Positions 7,315 to 16,745 are shown, counted from the first letter of the stretch. The stretch: DNA of 64,000 nt from Afipia massiliensis (GCF_014203115.1 NZ_JACHIJ010000003.1:496001-560000); one strand, 5' to 3'. Notes: generated by a model from the letters alone, not told the origin. Made by a program: numbers and translations.

Positions 7315-10300
7315 TTATTCTTCCGTCATCAGCCCGACATTGCCGCCTGCGGCGGCGGTGTTGATGGTCACCGTCTGTTCGGTGGCGAGGCGCGGCAGAT
7401 AATGCGGGCCACCAGCCTTCGGTCCCGTTCCTGACAGTCCGTGCCCGCCGAACGGCTGCACGCCAACCACCGCGCCGATCATGTTGCGGTTGACGTAGAT
7501 GTTGCCCACCGCCAGTCGCTCCACCACGGTCTCCACGGTGTCGTCAATGCGTGAATGAACGCCGAGCGTCAGACCGTAGCCGCTGGACGCGATGGCTTGC
7601 AGCACGCGCTCGAAATCCGCAGCCTTGTAGCGCACCACATGCAGGATCGGGCCGAACACTTCCTCGGCCAGTTGGTCTGCGCTCTTTAGTTCGAAGATAT
7701 GCGGCGCGACGAAATGGCCGGATGCGGGTGCTTCTCCTGCAAAGTGAATGCGGGCGGTCTTCTTCATGCGGGCGATATGCGCGTCGAGGCGTTCCTTGGC
7801 CTCGGCGTCGATCACGGGGCCGACCTGCGTGGCCGGATCGCGCGGATCGCCGACGGTCAGTTCACGCGCCGCGCCTGCGATCATTTCGATCATGCGATCC
7901 GCGACATCGTCCTGCACGAACAGCAGCCGCAGCGCCGAACAGCGTTGACCGGCCGACCGAAAGGCCGACATCACCACATCGTCGGCGACCTGCTCGGGCA
8001 GCGCTGTCGCATCGACAATCATGGCATTGATGCCGCCGGTCTCGGCGATCAGCGGCACGATTAGGCCGTCTTTCGCGGCGAGGGTACGGTTGATAGATCG
8101 TGCGACGTCGGTGGAGCCGGTAAACACCACCCCGGCGATATGTGCGTCTGCGACCAAAGCTGCGCCGATCTTGCCGTCGCCCTGTACGAGATGGAGCACC
8201 GAGTCCGGAATGCCTGCTTCGTGCAACAGCGCCACGGCCTCTGCTGCGATGCGCGGGGTCTGTTCGGCCGGCTTGGCCACAACAGCGTTGCCCGCCATCA
8301 AGCAGGCCGCCACTTGCCCTATGAAAATCGCCAGCGGAAAGTTCCACGGCGAGATCGCCACCATGACGCCGCGCCCGCGTAATCGCAGCGTGTTGCTCTC
8401 GCCAGTCGGGCCGGGGAGAGAGAGGCCATCGCCGAACTGTTTGCGGCCTTCCATGGCGTAGTAGCGGCAGAAATCCACCGCCTCGCGGACTTCCGACACA
8501 GCATCGTCGATGGTCTTGCCGCCTTCGGTTTGTAGCAACGCGATGAAGCGCGGCATCCGGTGCTCCAGCAGTTCCGCTGCGCGTTCCAGCGCCGTGGCGC
8601 GAGTCTCTGCGGATGTTCGGCTCCAGAACGTAAAACCGGCGCGGACCAAGGCGACGGCAATCGCAGCGTCGTTTTCGGTCGCGTTGGTCACTGCGGCAGC
8701 TGGCAAGACTTCGCTGTCAACGGCTTGGAGCAGACTGTCCAGCGCCATGCGATCTCCGAATTCGATGCCGCGTGAATTGATGCGGGGCAGGTACAGCTCG
8801 CGGGGCAGCGGCAGGCGGGAATTGCGGGCCTGATCCGGTGCCCGGATCATTTGCTCCGGTCGTTCCAGCAACGCGGCGACTGGAATGCTGTCGTCCGCGG
8901 CCAAAGCAACAAAGGACGAGTTGGCACCGTTCTCCAGAAGCCGCCGGACCAGATAGGCCAGCAGATCGCGGTGGCTGCCGACCGGTGCGTAGGTGCGGCA
9001 GGCGAGTCCCGGTCTGTCCGTATGAAGCTGCGCGTAAAGCGCGTCGCCCATGCCGTGCAGGCGCTGAAATTCGAAGCCGTCATCGCCGCCTGCCAGTTCG
9101 GCAATCGTCGCCACCGACAGCGCATTGTGGGTGGCGAATTGCGGGAAAATGCGCGGGCGCAATGTGAGCAGCTTTCGCGCGCAGGCGATGTAGTTCAAGT
9201 CGGTCATCGCCTTGCGGGTGAAGACCGGATAGCCGTCGAGGCCGCGCTCCTGCGCGCGCTTGATCTCGGTGTCCCAATACGCGCCCTTCACAAGGCGCAC
9301 GGTGATGCGGCGGTTGGTGTGCTCTGCGAGAGCATGAACGTGATCGATCATGGCTTCGGCTCGCTTCTGATAGGCCTGCACGGCGAGACCGAATCCGTCC
9401 CAGCCGTCGAGCGATGGGTCGGCAAACACCGCATCGATGACATCGAGCGACAGTTCGAGACGATCCGCTTCCTCGGCGTCGATGGTGAAGTTCATGTCAT
9501 GTGCTTTGGCGCGACGGGCCAGATCGAGCGTCAGCGGCACCAGCTCAGTCATCACCCGCGAGCGGCTCAGTGCCTCATAGCGCGGATGCAGCGCGGAGAG
9601 TTTGACGGAAATTCCCGGGCGGTCCGGCAGCGCCTTGTCGCCCGCCGCAGCACCAATGGCCTCGATCGCGGAGGCATAGGACTCGAAGTAGCGCGCGGCA
9701 TCGGCGGCGGTGCGTGCGCCTTCGCCGAGCATGTCGAACGAATAGCGATGGTGATGATGCGGGCTGTCGTCATTTGCCGCGCGCGCGAGTGCGGCTGCGA
9801 TGGTTTCGCCGAGCACGAAATGATTGCCCATCAGGCGCATCGCCTGCCGGGTCGCGGCGCGCACGGCAGGAAGTCCGATCCGCTTGGCGATCAGGCCGAT
9901 GGTGCCCTGCGGCGTTTCACCCGGCTGGATCACGCGCGCGGAAAGACCGAGCGCCCACGCCGATGCATTGACCAGCAGCGCATGGGATCGCGTCTTGTGA
10001 TGCGCGAAATCGCCCTGGCCGAGTTTGTCTTCGATGAAGCGGTCGGCGGTGGCTGAGTCCGGCACGCGGAGCAGCGCTTCGGCCATCACCATCAGGGCGA
10101 GGCCTTCCTTGGTCGAAAGCGCGAACTCCCGCAGCATGTCCTCGACACCGCCGAAGCCGCCGTCATGTCCGCGCACCGCCCCGATCAGCCGCGTCGCCGT
10201 CGTGTCGATGCGGGCATTCTGTTCGGCGGACAGCAAAGGCATTGCCAGCAGGCGCGCGGCGATCTCGCTGTCGTCGGCTGCAAAGGGCGCTGAGAAGGGT

Positions 10301-10326
10301 TGGCCGGGGGCGGAGCGGTCGAGCAT
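7315..10326 (-). CDS. putA: Bifunctional proline dehydrogenase / L-glutamate-gamma-semialdehyde dehydrogenase
   Basis: This 1003-residue enzyme oxidises proline to glutamate in two steps, using FAD and then NAD. The N-terminal PRODH barrel (about 130-470) has VRLVKGAYWDTEIKRAQERG and FATHNALSV. The C-terminal aldehyde dehydrogenase has IAETGGINAMIVD and the nucleophile Cys796 in SAGQRCSALRLL. There is no N-terminal ribbon-helix-helix domain, so this is the short class resembling the well-studied Bradyrhizobium enzyme of about 1000 residues, which does not repress its own gene. The start at 10326 has AGAGG upstream; longer in-frame starts overlap the divergent regulator. The regulator next door probably controls it. 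Confidence 0.96.
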   Translation of the reverse strand: MLDRSAPGQPFSAPFAADDSEIAARLLAMPLLSAEQNARIDTTATRLIGAVRGHDGGFGGVEDMLREFALSTKEGLALMVMAEALLRVPDSATADRFIEDKLGQGDFAHHKTRSHALLVNASAWALGLSARVIQPGETPQGTIGLIAKRIGLPAVRAATRQAMRLMGNHFVLGETIAAALARAANDDSPHHHHRYSFDMLGEGARTAADAARYFESYASAIEAIGAAAGDKALPDRPGISVKLSALHPRYEALSRSRVMTELVPLTLDLARRAKAHDMNFTIDAEEADRLELSLDVIDAVFADPSLDGWDGFGLAVQAYQKRAEAMIDHVHALAEHTNRRITVRLVKGAYWDTEIKRAQERGLDGYPVFTRKAMTDLNYIACARKLLTLRPRIFPQFATHNALSVATIAELAGGDDGFEFQRLHGMGDALYAQLHTDRPGLACRTYAPVGSHRDLLAYLVRRLLENGANSSFVALAADDSIPVAALLERPEQMIRAPDQARNSRLPLPRELYLPRINSRGIEFGDRMALDSLLQAVDSEVLPAAAVTNATENDAAIAVALVRAGFTFWSRTSAETRATALERAAELLEHRMPRFIALLQTEGGKTIDDAVSEVREAVDFCRYYAMEGRKQFGDGLSLPGPTGESNTLRLRGRGVMVAISPWNFPLAIFIGQVAACLMAGNAVVAKPAEQTPRIAAEAVALLHEAGIPDSVLHLVQGDGKIGAALVADAHIAGVVFTGSTDVARSINRTLAAKDGLIVPLIAETGGINAMIVDATALPEQVADDVVMSAFRSAGQRCSALRLLFVQDDVADRMIEMIAGAARELTVGDPRDPATQVGPVIDAEAKERLDAHIARMKKTARIHFAGEAPASGHFVAPHIFELKSADQLAEEVFGPILHVVRYKAADFERVLQAIASSGYGLTLGVHSRIDDTVETVVERLAVGNIYVNRNMIGAVVGVQPFGGHGLSGTGPKAGGPHYLPRLATEQTVTINTAAAGGNVGLMTEE

Positions 10327-10437
10327 GGCGTCCTCTTGGGGTTTCCAAATTCTACATCCGATGCCTGCCGTGGATCGATAGACAAATTCGCCATTTTGCC
10401 TTACATAATTCGGTCTAAAGCGATGATTAATGGAAAA
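10327..10437. promoter_or_regulatory. putA / lrp-type regulator divergent intergenic region
   Basis: This is the 111-base, locally A/T-rich region between the divergent starts of putA and the Lrp/AsnC gene, containing AAATTCGCCATTTTG and TACATAATTC. Lrp-family activators bind such A/T-rich shared regions. I cannot define individual operator halves. Confidence 0.4.
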
Positions 10438-10899
10438 ATGAGCGAGATTGACAAAATAGACCGGAAAATCCTCGATATCCTGCAGGCCGACGGGCGGATC
10501 GCCAATGTCGAACTGGCGGAGCGCATCGGGCTGTCGCCGACATCCATCGGCGAGCGCCTGAAACGGCTGCAGCGTGACGGGTTCATCGAGGGGTACGGCG
10601 CGCGGCTCAATCCGCACCGGCTGGGACTGGGCCTGCTAGTGTTCGTGGAGGTGCTGCTCGACAAGACCACGGCGGATGTCTTCGAGCGTTTCGCCGAAGC
10701 GGTGAGGCTCGCGCCGGAAGTGCTGGAGTGTCACATGGTGGCCGGCGGTTTCGACTATCTCGTCAAGGCGCGCGTCGCGGACATGACGGCGTATCGCCGG
10801 TTCCTCGGCGAGACGTTGCTGGCGCTGCCCGGTGTGCGCGAAACCCGGACCTATGCCGTCATGGAGGAAGTGAAACGCGACGCGCCGCTGCCGGTGTGA
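10438..10899 (+). CDS. putR: Lrp/AsnC family transcriptional regulator, probable proline-responsive activator of putA
   Basis: This 153-residue protein has an N-terminal winged helix (KIDRKILDILQADGRIANVE, recognition helix LSPTSIGERLKRLQRDG) and a C-terminal RAM ligand domain (LLVFVEVLLDKTTADVFERF, CHMVAGGFDYLVKARV). The divergent arrangement with putA is the classic putR-putA pair of alphaproteobacteria, in which PutR activates putA when proline is present. MSEIDKIDRK at 10438 is the usual family start; ATG at 10423 would add five residues. The symbol rests on context plus family. Confidence 0.85.
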   Translation: MSEIDKIDRKILDILQADGRIANVELAERIGLSPTSIGERLKRLQRDGFIEGYGARLNPHRLGLGLLVFVEVLLDKTTADVFERFAEAVRLAPEVLECHMVAGGFDYLVKARVADMTAYRRFLGETLLALPGVRETRTYAVMEEVKRDAPLPV

Positions 10900-10915
10900 T
10901 CGGCTGTTCACATGA

Positions 10916-11638
10916 ATGTTGAACGGCCAGCTTAGCGGGCTGTTGATCGTGCGCGAAATCCGCCATAGTTCTGCGAAGCTGGCTTTTCAGGATCGCGCGT
11001 TGTTCCATCTCCCTTTCAGGTTCCGCAGCGTTGCAACAGCGGCGGTTGCGTTCGGAGTTGCGCTTGCGGCGCAGCCCGTGTCCGCCATGCAACTCACGCC
11101 GCAGCAAAGCGAACTCTACACATCGGTATCGACCAGTCCGCCGACGGCGGAGACCATGACAGTCTGCTACGGATTCGTGTGCCGCCGCCGCATCGAGCTT
11201 GATTTCACCGCTGCGGACCGCAAGGCGCTCGCCCAGATCATTGCGGCGGGCAAGGCCTCCGCGATCGCCGAGCGCGCCGCGATCCAGAAGGCGGTGATGT
11301 GGTTCGACCGCAAGGTAGGCCCGACGCTGGGCACCACCACGCGCATCGCCCGCGCCGATATCCGCAGCGGGGCGGATGCGAAGAATTTCGATTGCTGGGA
11401 TTCGACCCGCAATGTGTCGAGCCTGCTGCTGGTGCTGCAGGAGTGGGGCCTGCTGAAGCACCACACCGTCGGCAATCCGCGCTATCGCGGCAACATCCTC
11501 GCGATGCAGTTGCCGCACAACACCGCGGTGATTGTTGAAAAGCAAAGCCGGATGGAATGGGCCGTCGATATGTGGACGACGCGCTACCTCCAGCCCCCCG
11601 ACGTCATGCTCGTGGAGCAGTGGCTGAGGGAGGAGTGA
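10916..11638 (+). CDS. Conserved hypothetical exported protein
   Basis: This 240-residue protein has a hydrophobic segment at residues 38-58 ending AAQPVSAMQ, which looks like a signal peptide preceded by an unusually long N-terminal region. A GTG at about 10949 or a later start would shorten it. The mature part contains CYGFVCRRRIELDF, DFTAADRKALAQIIAAGKAS, NFDCWDSTRN and HHTVGNPRYRGNI. The paired cysteines (CYGFVC) and the C/W/D motif suggest a folded periplasmic domain, possibly transglutaminase-like, but I do not recognise the family. It stands alone after putR and ends at a family-B palindrome. Confidence 0.75.
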   Translation: MLNGQLSGLLIVREIRHSSAKLAFQDRALFHLPFRFRSVATAAVAFGVALAAQPVSAMQLTPQQSELYTSVSTSPPTAETMTVCYGFVCRRRIELDFTAADRKALAQIIAAGKASAIAERAAIQKAVMWFDRKVGPTLGTTTRIARADIRSGADAKNFDCWDSTRNVSSLLLVLQEWGLLKHHTVGNPRYRGNILAMQLPHNTAVIVEKQSRMEWAVDMWTTRYLQPPDVMLVEQWLREE

Positions 11639-11672
11639 GCCAACCGCAACCGCCTTTCAAAGCGATGTTTCC

Positions 11673-11760
11673 CGTCATGGCCGGGCTCGTCCCGGCCATC
11701 CACGTCTTCTGTGATGAAGAAGTAAGACGTGGATGCCCGGCACAAGGCCGGGGCATGATG
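11673..11760. repeat. Family-B palindromic repeat
   Basis: CGTCATGGCCGGGCTCGTCC, then CCGGCCATCCACGTCTT, a short centre, AAGACGTGGATGCCCGG, and GGGGCATGATG. It has a long inverted structure with nested smaller palindromes, related to copies at 54151-54235 and 56348-56437. It lies between convergent genes and so could act as a bidirectional terminator. Confidence 0.75.
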
Positions 11761-11787
11761 GTGGAGACACGTGCAAATGGTTGCCAC

Positions 11788-13341
11788 TCACGCCTGCGCG
11801 GGCGTCTTCTTCACCTTTGCCCAGTACCTGTCACGCAGATGACGCTTCACCAGCTTGCCGGTGGGCGTGCGCGGCAGTTCGGCTTCGAAATCCACGCTCT
11901 TCGGGCATTTGATCGGCGACAGGTGCTTGCGGCAGAACAAAATCAGTTCGGCCTCGAGTTCCTTGCCGGCGCGTGACATGTCGTGTGGCTGGACCACAGC
12001 CTTGACCTCTTCGCCCATTTCCTCGTTCGGAACGCCGAACACCGCGACATCCGCCACTGCCGGGTGCGAGATCAGCACGTCCTCTGTTTCCTGCGGGTAG
12101 ATATTTACCCCGCCGGAAATGATCATGTAGGCCTTGCGGTCGGTGAGATAGAGGAAACCGTCGTTGTCCAGGTACCCGACATCGCCGAGCGTCGACCAGC
12201 CGCGGTCGTTGTAGGCGCTCCGCGTCTTGCTGGCGTCGTTGTGATAGGCGAATTGAGGGCCCCCGGCGAAATACACCGTGCCGGTTTCGCCGACTGGCAG
12301 TTCGTGTCCATCGTCGTCGAGAATCTTGAGTTCGCCGACGACGGCGCGGCCGACGGTGCCGCGATGTGCCAGCCAGTCTTTCGAGGTGGAGACGGTGACG
12401 CCGTTGCCCTCAGAACCTGCGTAATACTCGATCAGCACTGGCCCCCACCAGTCGATCATCTTCGCCTTGACGTCGGCGGGGCAGGGCGCGGCGGCGTGAA
12501 CGGCGCCCTTGAGCGATGAGACGTCGTATTTCGCGCGTACGTCGTCCGGCAGCTTGAGCATGCGCACGAACATCGTCGGCACGAGTTGCGACTGCGTTGC
12601 CTGGTGTTTTTCAACCAGCGCTAAGAATTCCTCGGCGTCGAACGATTCCATGACGATCGAGGTGCCGCCGAGCGCGCCGCACATCATGTTGAAGCGCAGC
12701 GGAGCCGCGTGATAGAGGGGCGCGGGCGACAGATACACGCTGGTCTCGTTCATGCCGCACATGGTCGAGCAGAGCAGCTTGAGCAGCGGATTGGGCACCA
12801 GGATGGACGGCTCGGTGAGCGGGCGCTTGATGCCCTTGGGTCGCCCGGTGGTGCCGGATGAATACAGCATGTCGTAGCCGGCGGATTCGTCGGCGATCGG
12901 CGTCGCGGGCTGGGCCGCAAGCGCATCATCCCATGACTTGAACCCGCCCTGCGCCGCGCCGGTGATGAAGAAATGCGGCGTGCCCGGCGCGTTGCTGAGC
13001 AGCGGCGCGATCGAGCCAATGCATTTCGGCGAGGTGATGACGACCTTGGCGCCGCAATCCTTGACGATGTAGGCGATCTCGTCGGCGGTGAGATAGCGGC
13101 TGATGGCCGTGTAATAGAGTCCGCTGCGCTGCGCCGCCCAGCAGATCTCCATAAAGGCGATGGTGTTCTCCATCAGCAGCGCGATGTGATCGCCCTGCTT
13201 CAGGCCGAGCGAACGAAACAGATGCGCGCCCTGATTGGAGCGGCGGTCGAGATCGCGGTAGGTGATGGCGTCGCCGCTGCCGGCCATCTGATAGGCGATC
13301 TTGTCGGGTGTCGACTGGGCGTGAATCGATGGATGAGACAT
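11788..13341 (-). CDS. Acyl-CoA synthetase (AMP-binding, FadD-like)
   Basis: This 517-residue ANL-superfamily ligase has the ATP-grasping loop YSSGTTGRPKGIKRP near residue 160, YYAGSEGNG, and the C-terminal LGDVGYLDNDGFLYLTDRK and lysine motif RTPTGKLVKRHL. It would activate a carboxylic acid to its CoA thioester through an acyl-adenylate. The start MSHPSIHAQ at 13341 has GGGAG directly upstream; the longer frame from 13449 overlaps the thiolase terminator. It is transcribed in the same direction as the thiolase upstream and sits opposite the TetR-controlled gene run, so it probably belongs to the same pathway. The substrate is unknown. Confidence 0.9.
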   Translation of the reverse strand: MSHPSIHAQSTPDKIAYQMAGSGDAITYRDLDRRSNQGAHLFRSLGLKQGDHIALLMENTIAFMEICWAAQRSGLYYTAISRYLTADEIAYIVKDCGAKVVITSPKCIGSIAPLLSNAPGTPHFFITGAAQGGFKSWDDALAAQPATPIADESAGYDMLYSSGTTGRPKGIKRPLTEPSILVPNPLLKLLCSTMCGMNETSVYLSPAPLYHAAPLRFNMMCGALGGTSIVMESFDAEEFLALVEKHQATQSQLVPTMFVRMLKLPDDVRAKYDVSSLKGAVHAAAPCPADVKAKMIDWWGPVLIEYYAGSEGNGVTVSTSKDWLAHRGTVGRAVVGELKILDDDGHELPVGETGTVYFAGGPQFAYHNDASKTRSAYNDRGWSTLGDVGYLDNDGFLYLTDRKAYMIISGGVNIYPQETEDVLISHPAVADVAVFGVPNEEMGEEVKAVVQPHDMSRAGKELEAELILFCRKHLSPIKCPKSVDFEAELPRTPTGKLVKRHLRDRYWAKVKKTPAQA

Positions 13342-13446
13342 AGAGCTCCCTGGGCGTTTCCTCGGTGTTACGATGCTCCGGCGGCTTGTGCCGCTCGTTG
13401 GCTGAGCTTTGAAAAGTCCGGCGCGGCGGTTGATGAGTCGCCGGCA

Positions 13447-13477
13447 CAAAAAAAGGCGGGTGATGAACCCGCCCTTT
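13447..13477 (-). terminator. Terminator after the thiolase gene
   Basis: On the minus strand GGGCGGG, loop TTCATCA, CCCGCC and then TTTTTTTG. It lies 13 bases after the thiolase stop codon, so the acyl-CoA synthetase downstream probably has its own promoter or depends on read-through. Confidence 0.8.
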
Positions 13478-13489
13478 CAAAAGCCGTTG

Positions 13490-14662
13490 TTACAGCCTTT
13501 CGATGATGGTGACGTTGGCCATGCCGCCGCCTTCGCACATGGTCTGGAGACCGTAGCGCTTGTTGCGCTGCCTCAGTGCGTTGACCAGCGTCGTCATCAG
13601 CTTGGTGCCGGAGCCGCCGAGCGGATGGCCGAGCGCGATGGCGCCGCCATTGACGTTGAGCCGCGACGGGTCGGCGCCGGTGTCCTTGAGCCATGCGGTC
13701 GGGACCGAGGCGAAGGCTTCGTTGACCTCGAACAGATCGATGTCGTCGATCTTCATTCCGGCCTTCTTCAGCGCGCGGTGGGTCGCGGGCAGTGGCGCTT
13801 CCAGCATGATGATCGGATCGCCGCCGATCATGGTCATGTGATGAATGCGCGCCAGCGGCGCGATGCCGAGCGCCTTCAGGCCCTTCTCGTTGACGATCAT
13901 GACGCCGGACGCGCCGTCGCAGATCTGGCTGGCGCTGGCGGCGGTGAGCTTGCCGTTCTCGGCAATCGTCTTGACGCCGCGGATACCGTCGATGGTCGCA
14001 TCGAAGCGAATGCCTTCGTCGATGTTGTGGGTGTCGGTCGAGCCATCAGCGCGGGTGATCTCGAGCGGAACGATCTCGTCCTTGAACGCGCCGGCCTGCG
14101 TTGCGGCAATGGCCTTCTGATGGCTCTGGTAGGAATACTGATCGAGGTCTTCCTTCGCGAGGCCGTACTTCTCCGCCATCATTTCAGCGCCGGTGAACTG
14201 GCTGAACTGGATGTTCGGATATTTCGCCTGGATGTTTGGGCTGTAGTAGTTGCCGAAGCCGTTCTTCGCAGCCAGCGTGGCTGGAAGTCCCATCGGCACG
14301 CGGGTCATGCCTTCGACGCCGGCGGCGATCACGATGTGCATCGAACCGGCCATCACAGCCTGCGCCGCGAAGTGCAGCGCCTGCTGCGACGAGCCGCACT
14401 GGCGATCGACCGAGGTGCCGGGCACGCTTTCCGGAAGCTTCGAGGCCATCACGGCATTGCGGGCGACGTTGTTCGACTGTTCACCGGCCTGCATGACGCA
14501 ACCCATAATAACGTCTTCGACCTGGGCGGGATCGACGCCGGTGCGATCGACCAGCGAATCCAGCACCGAGGCAGCGAGATCGACCGGATGCCAGCCGGCG
14601 AGGCGGCCTCCCTTGCGTCCCCCTGCGGTCCGGGCGGCGGCGACGATATAGGCTTCAGCCAT
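13490..14662 (-). CDS. Acetyl-CoA acetyltransferase (thiolase)
   Basis: This 390-residue thiolase has the nucleophile Cys89 in SVDRQCGSSQQ, the catalytic His in NGGAIALGHPLGGSG and the C-terminal TMCEGGGMANV with the second Cys. Full family length. It would cleave 3-ketoacyl-CoA with CoA as the last step of beta-oxidation. The start MAEAYIVAAART at 14662 has AGGGAG upstream; the ATG at 14728 is too far out and crosses the promoter. It is divergent from the TetR gene and probably controlled by it. Confidence 0.93.
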   Translation of the reverse strand: MAEAYIVAAARTAGGRKGGRLAGWHPVDLAASVLDSLVDRTGVDPAQVEDVIMGCVMQAGEQSNNVARNAVMASKLPESVPGTSVDRQCGSSQQALHFAAQAVMAGSMHIVIAAGVEGMTRVPMGLPATLAAKNGFGNYYSPNIQAKYPNIQFSQFTGAEMMAEKYGLAKEDLDQYSYQSHQKAIAATQAGAFKDEIVPLEITRADGSTDTHNIDEGIRFDATIDGIRGVKTIAENGKLTAASASQICDGASGVMIVNEKGLKALGIAPLARIHHMTMIGGDPIIMLEAPLPATHRALKKAGMKIDDIDLFEVNEAFASVPTAWLKDTGADPSRLNVNGGAIALGHPLGGSGTKLMTTLVNALRQRNKRYGLQTMCEGGGMANVTIIERL

Positions 14663-14722
14663 GGCGGTGCTCCCTGTTGGCTTGTTTTCGGTTGGGCGCG
14701 ATAAAAGCACGGCGCGAGATTT

Positions 14723-14742
14723 AGTCAATCGGTCAATTAACT
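14723..14742. promoter_or_regulatory. Candidate TetR operator, imperfect 20-bp palindrome
   Basis: AGTCAATCGGTCAATTAACT: seven of ten symmetric positions pair, and it also contains the direct repeat GTCAAT. It lies between the divergent thiolase and tetR starts, 61 and 42 bases from them. Location and size fit autoregulation by the adjacent TetR-family protein. Confidence 0.4.
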
Positions 14743-14783
14743 CTTGAGCGCGACCCGATCATCAGGTTAGCTGGCGGCTCACA

Positions 14784-15524
14784 ATGTCCTCGAGACCGCG
14801 CATGTCACCGACCTTGACCGCCAAAGCGCCGCGCCGGCCGCCATCGAAGCAGGTTCCTGACAAGGACACCGCGCCGATGAATGCGACCGCGGCGAAATTG
14901 CTGGTGGCCGCGGGCGATCTCATGATCGAGCGGAACTCGACCGAGGTGTCGCTGAGCGAAATCGCGCAGAAGTCAGGCGTGAACGCCGCGCTGGTGAAGT
15001 ATCACTTTGGCAACAAGGATGGTCTGTTGCTGGCGTTGCTGGCGCGCGATGCCGCTTCGGAAATGGCCAATCTGGCCTTCGTGCTCGATCAGCCTATTTC
15101 GCCGACGGAAAAGATGCGGCGGCATATCGCCGGCATTATTAATGCCTATTACCGCGTGCCGTATCTGAGCCGGCTGATTCATCTGCTGTTGCATCAGGGC
15201 AGCGAGGAGACGTCGAAGGAAGTCCATCGCTTTTTCATCAACCCGCTGTTCGATTTCGTGCGCGGGCTGCTCGAACAGGGCGTTGAGGCGGGTGAATTCC
15301 GCAAGGTCGATCCGGCGCTGTTCTACATCAGCCTCAACGGCGCGTGCGACAACCTGTTCTACGGCCGCCAGATGAATGCGCGGTTCCTCGGATCGAAAGG
15401 CATTACCGACGAGGTGCGGCGTCAGTATATCGGCCACATGACGACGCTGTTTCTCGGCGGATTGCTGACCGACAAGGCTGGCATGCCGTCGGACATGGAG
15501 AGACCGTCCACCGCCAAGACATGA
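14784..15524 (+). CDS. TetR/AcrR family transcriptional regulator
   Basis: This 246-residue regulator has a typical TetR DNA-binding domain at about residues 35-85: AKLLVAAGDLMIERNSTEVS, then SLSEIAQKSGVNAALVKYHF. The all-helical ligand domain follows (residues 90-230, with YRVPYLSRLIHLLLHQ). The basic Pro-rich N-terminal 30 residues may be an extension; ATG at 14802 is an alternative start. The position between a divergent thiolase/ligase pair and a downstream nine-gene catabolic run suggests that it represses both in the absence of an acyl-CoA ligand. Confidence 0.9.
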   Translation: MSSRPRMSPTLTAKAPRRPPSKQVPDKDTAPMNATAAKLLVAAGDLMIERNSTEVSLSEIAQKSGVNAALVKYHFGNKDGLLLALLARDAASEMANLAFVLDQPISPTEKMRRHIAGIINAYYRVPYLSRLIHLLLHQGSEETSKEVHRFFINPLFDFVRGLLEQGVEAGEFRKVDPALFYISLNGACDNLFYGRQMNARFLGSKGITDEVRRQYIGHMTTLFLGGLLTDKAGMPSDMERPSTAKT

Positions 15525-15620
15525 TAAGACAAGGCCACATCAAATAAGCAGCGCGCCTGAATTTCTGCCAAGCCGGATCCGGCGCGCAACAAGAAGACTT
15601 GAGTTCGGGAGAGAAACACA

Positions 15621-16745
15621 ATGAAGGATCGTTCGGCGGCAACAGGTCCGCTGCGTGGCGTGCGCGTGGTTGAATTCGCCGGCATCGGACCGGGGCCGTT
15701 CGCCTCGATGCTGCTATCCGACATGGGTGCGGACGTGGTGTCGATCGCGCGACCCGGACAAGGCAAACGCGATGTGCGGGATTTCGTCAATCGCGGCCGC
15801 CGCGTCATCGAGCTCGATCTGAAGAATCCGGCTCACATTGCTCAAGCGCTCGATCTGATTGCAGCAGCGGATGTGCTGATCGAAGGCTTCCGGCCGCAGG
15901 TGATGGAGCGGCTCGGCCTCGGGCCGGACGTTGTACTCAAGCGCAATCCAAAGCTGGTCTATGGCCGCATGACCGGCTGGGGCCAGGAAGGTCCGCTGGC
16001 GCAGGCGGCGGGTCACGACATCAATTACATCGCCATCACCGGCGCGCTCGATTCATTCCGCGCCGCCAACGGTGAAACCGTCTCCCCGCTCAATCTTGTC
16101 GGCGATTACGGCGGCGGCGCGCTGTATCTCGTCGTTGGCGTCCTCGCGGGCGTCATCGAGGCGCGCGCCTCCGGCAAGGGCCAGGTTGTGGATGCCGCGA
16201 TGTGCGACGGCGTCTCGAGCATGCTGACCATGTTCCACAGCATGAAGGCGACCGGGCGCTGGACCGATGAGCCGCGCACCAATCTGCTCGACGGCGGCGC
16301 GCCGTTCTATCGCACCTACGAGTGCAAGGACGGCGGCTTCATGGCCATCGGCGCGTTGGAGCCGCAGTTCTATGCGGAGTTGCGCAAGCTCGCGGGGCTC
16401 GACGAGGAATGTTACGACGCGCAGATGGACCGCAAGGGCTGGCCAAATCTGCATGAGAAAATGACTGCGCTGTTCAAGAGCAAGACGCGCGATGAATGGG
16501 CGGCGATTCTGGAAGGATCGGATGCCTGCGCCGCCGCCGTGCGCGGCCTGTTCGATGCGCCGTCACATCCGCATCTCGCCGCGCGCCAGACCTTCCTCAA
16601 TGTCGATGGTCATGTGCAGCCGGCGCCCGCGCCGCGCTTCTCGCGCACGCCATCAAACATTCAGGGATCGCCGGCCGTGCCGCCGGTCGATGCCGCCGAA
16701 ATCCTTTCGCAGTGGTCGCAGGCGGCCACCGCGAAAGCGTCCTGA
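15621..16745 (+). CDS. CaiB/BaiF family CoA-transferase / alpha-methylacyl-CoA racemase-like protein
   Basis: This 374-residue protein starts with GVRVVEFAGIGPGPFASMLL and has MTGWGQEGPLAQAAGHDINY, where the GHD motif (Asp near 133) matches the racemase branch rather than the formyl-CoA-transferase branch. Racemases epimerise 2-methyl-branched acyl-CoAs so that stereospecific acyl-CoA dehydrogenases can act. As the first gene of the nine-gene run (GAGAG before ATG) it suggests that the pathway handles 2-methyl-branched chains. A CoA-transferase role cannot be excluded. Confidence 0.85.
   Translation: MKDRSAATGPLRGVRVVEFAGIGPGPFASMLLSDMGADVVSIARPGQGKRDVRDFVNRGRRVIELDLKNPAHIAQALDLIAAADVLIEGFRPQVMERLGLGPDVVLKRNPKLVYGRMTGWGQEGPLAQAAGHDINYIAITGALDSFRAANGETVSPLNLVGDYGGGALYLVVGVLAGVIEARASGKGQVVDAAMCDGVSSMLTMFHSMKATGRWTDEPRTNLLDGGAPFYRTYECKDGGFMAIGALEPQFYAELRKLAGLDEECYDAQMDRKGWPNLHEKMTALFKSKTRDEWAAILEGSDACAAAVRGLFDAPSHPHLAARQTFLNVDGHVQPAPAPRFSRTPSNIQGSPAVPPVDAAEILSQWSQAATAKAS

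Noticed and set aside
7551-10056. Long open frames on the plus strand opposite putA (up to 401 residues)
   Set aside because: They are mirror frames of a high-GC gene; composition is rich in Arg/His/Gly and no domain is visible, whereas the minus-strand putA has complete catalytic motifs.
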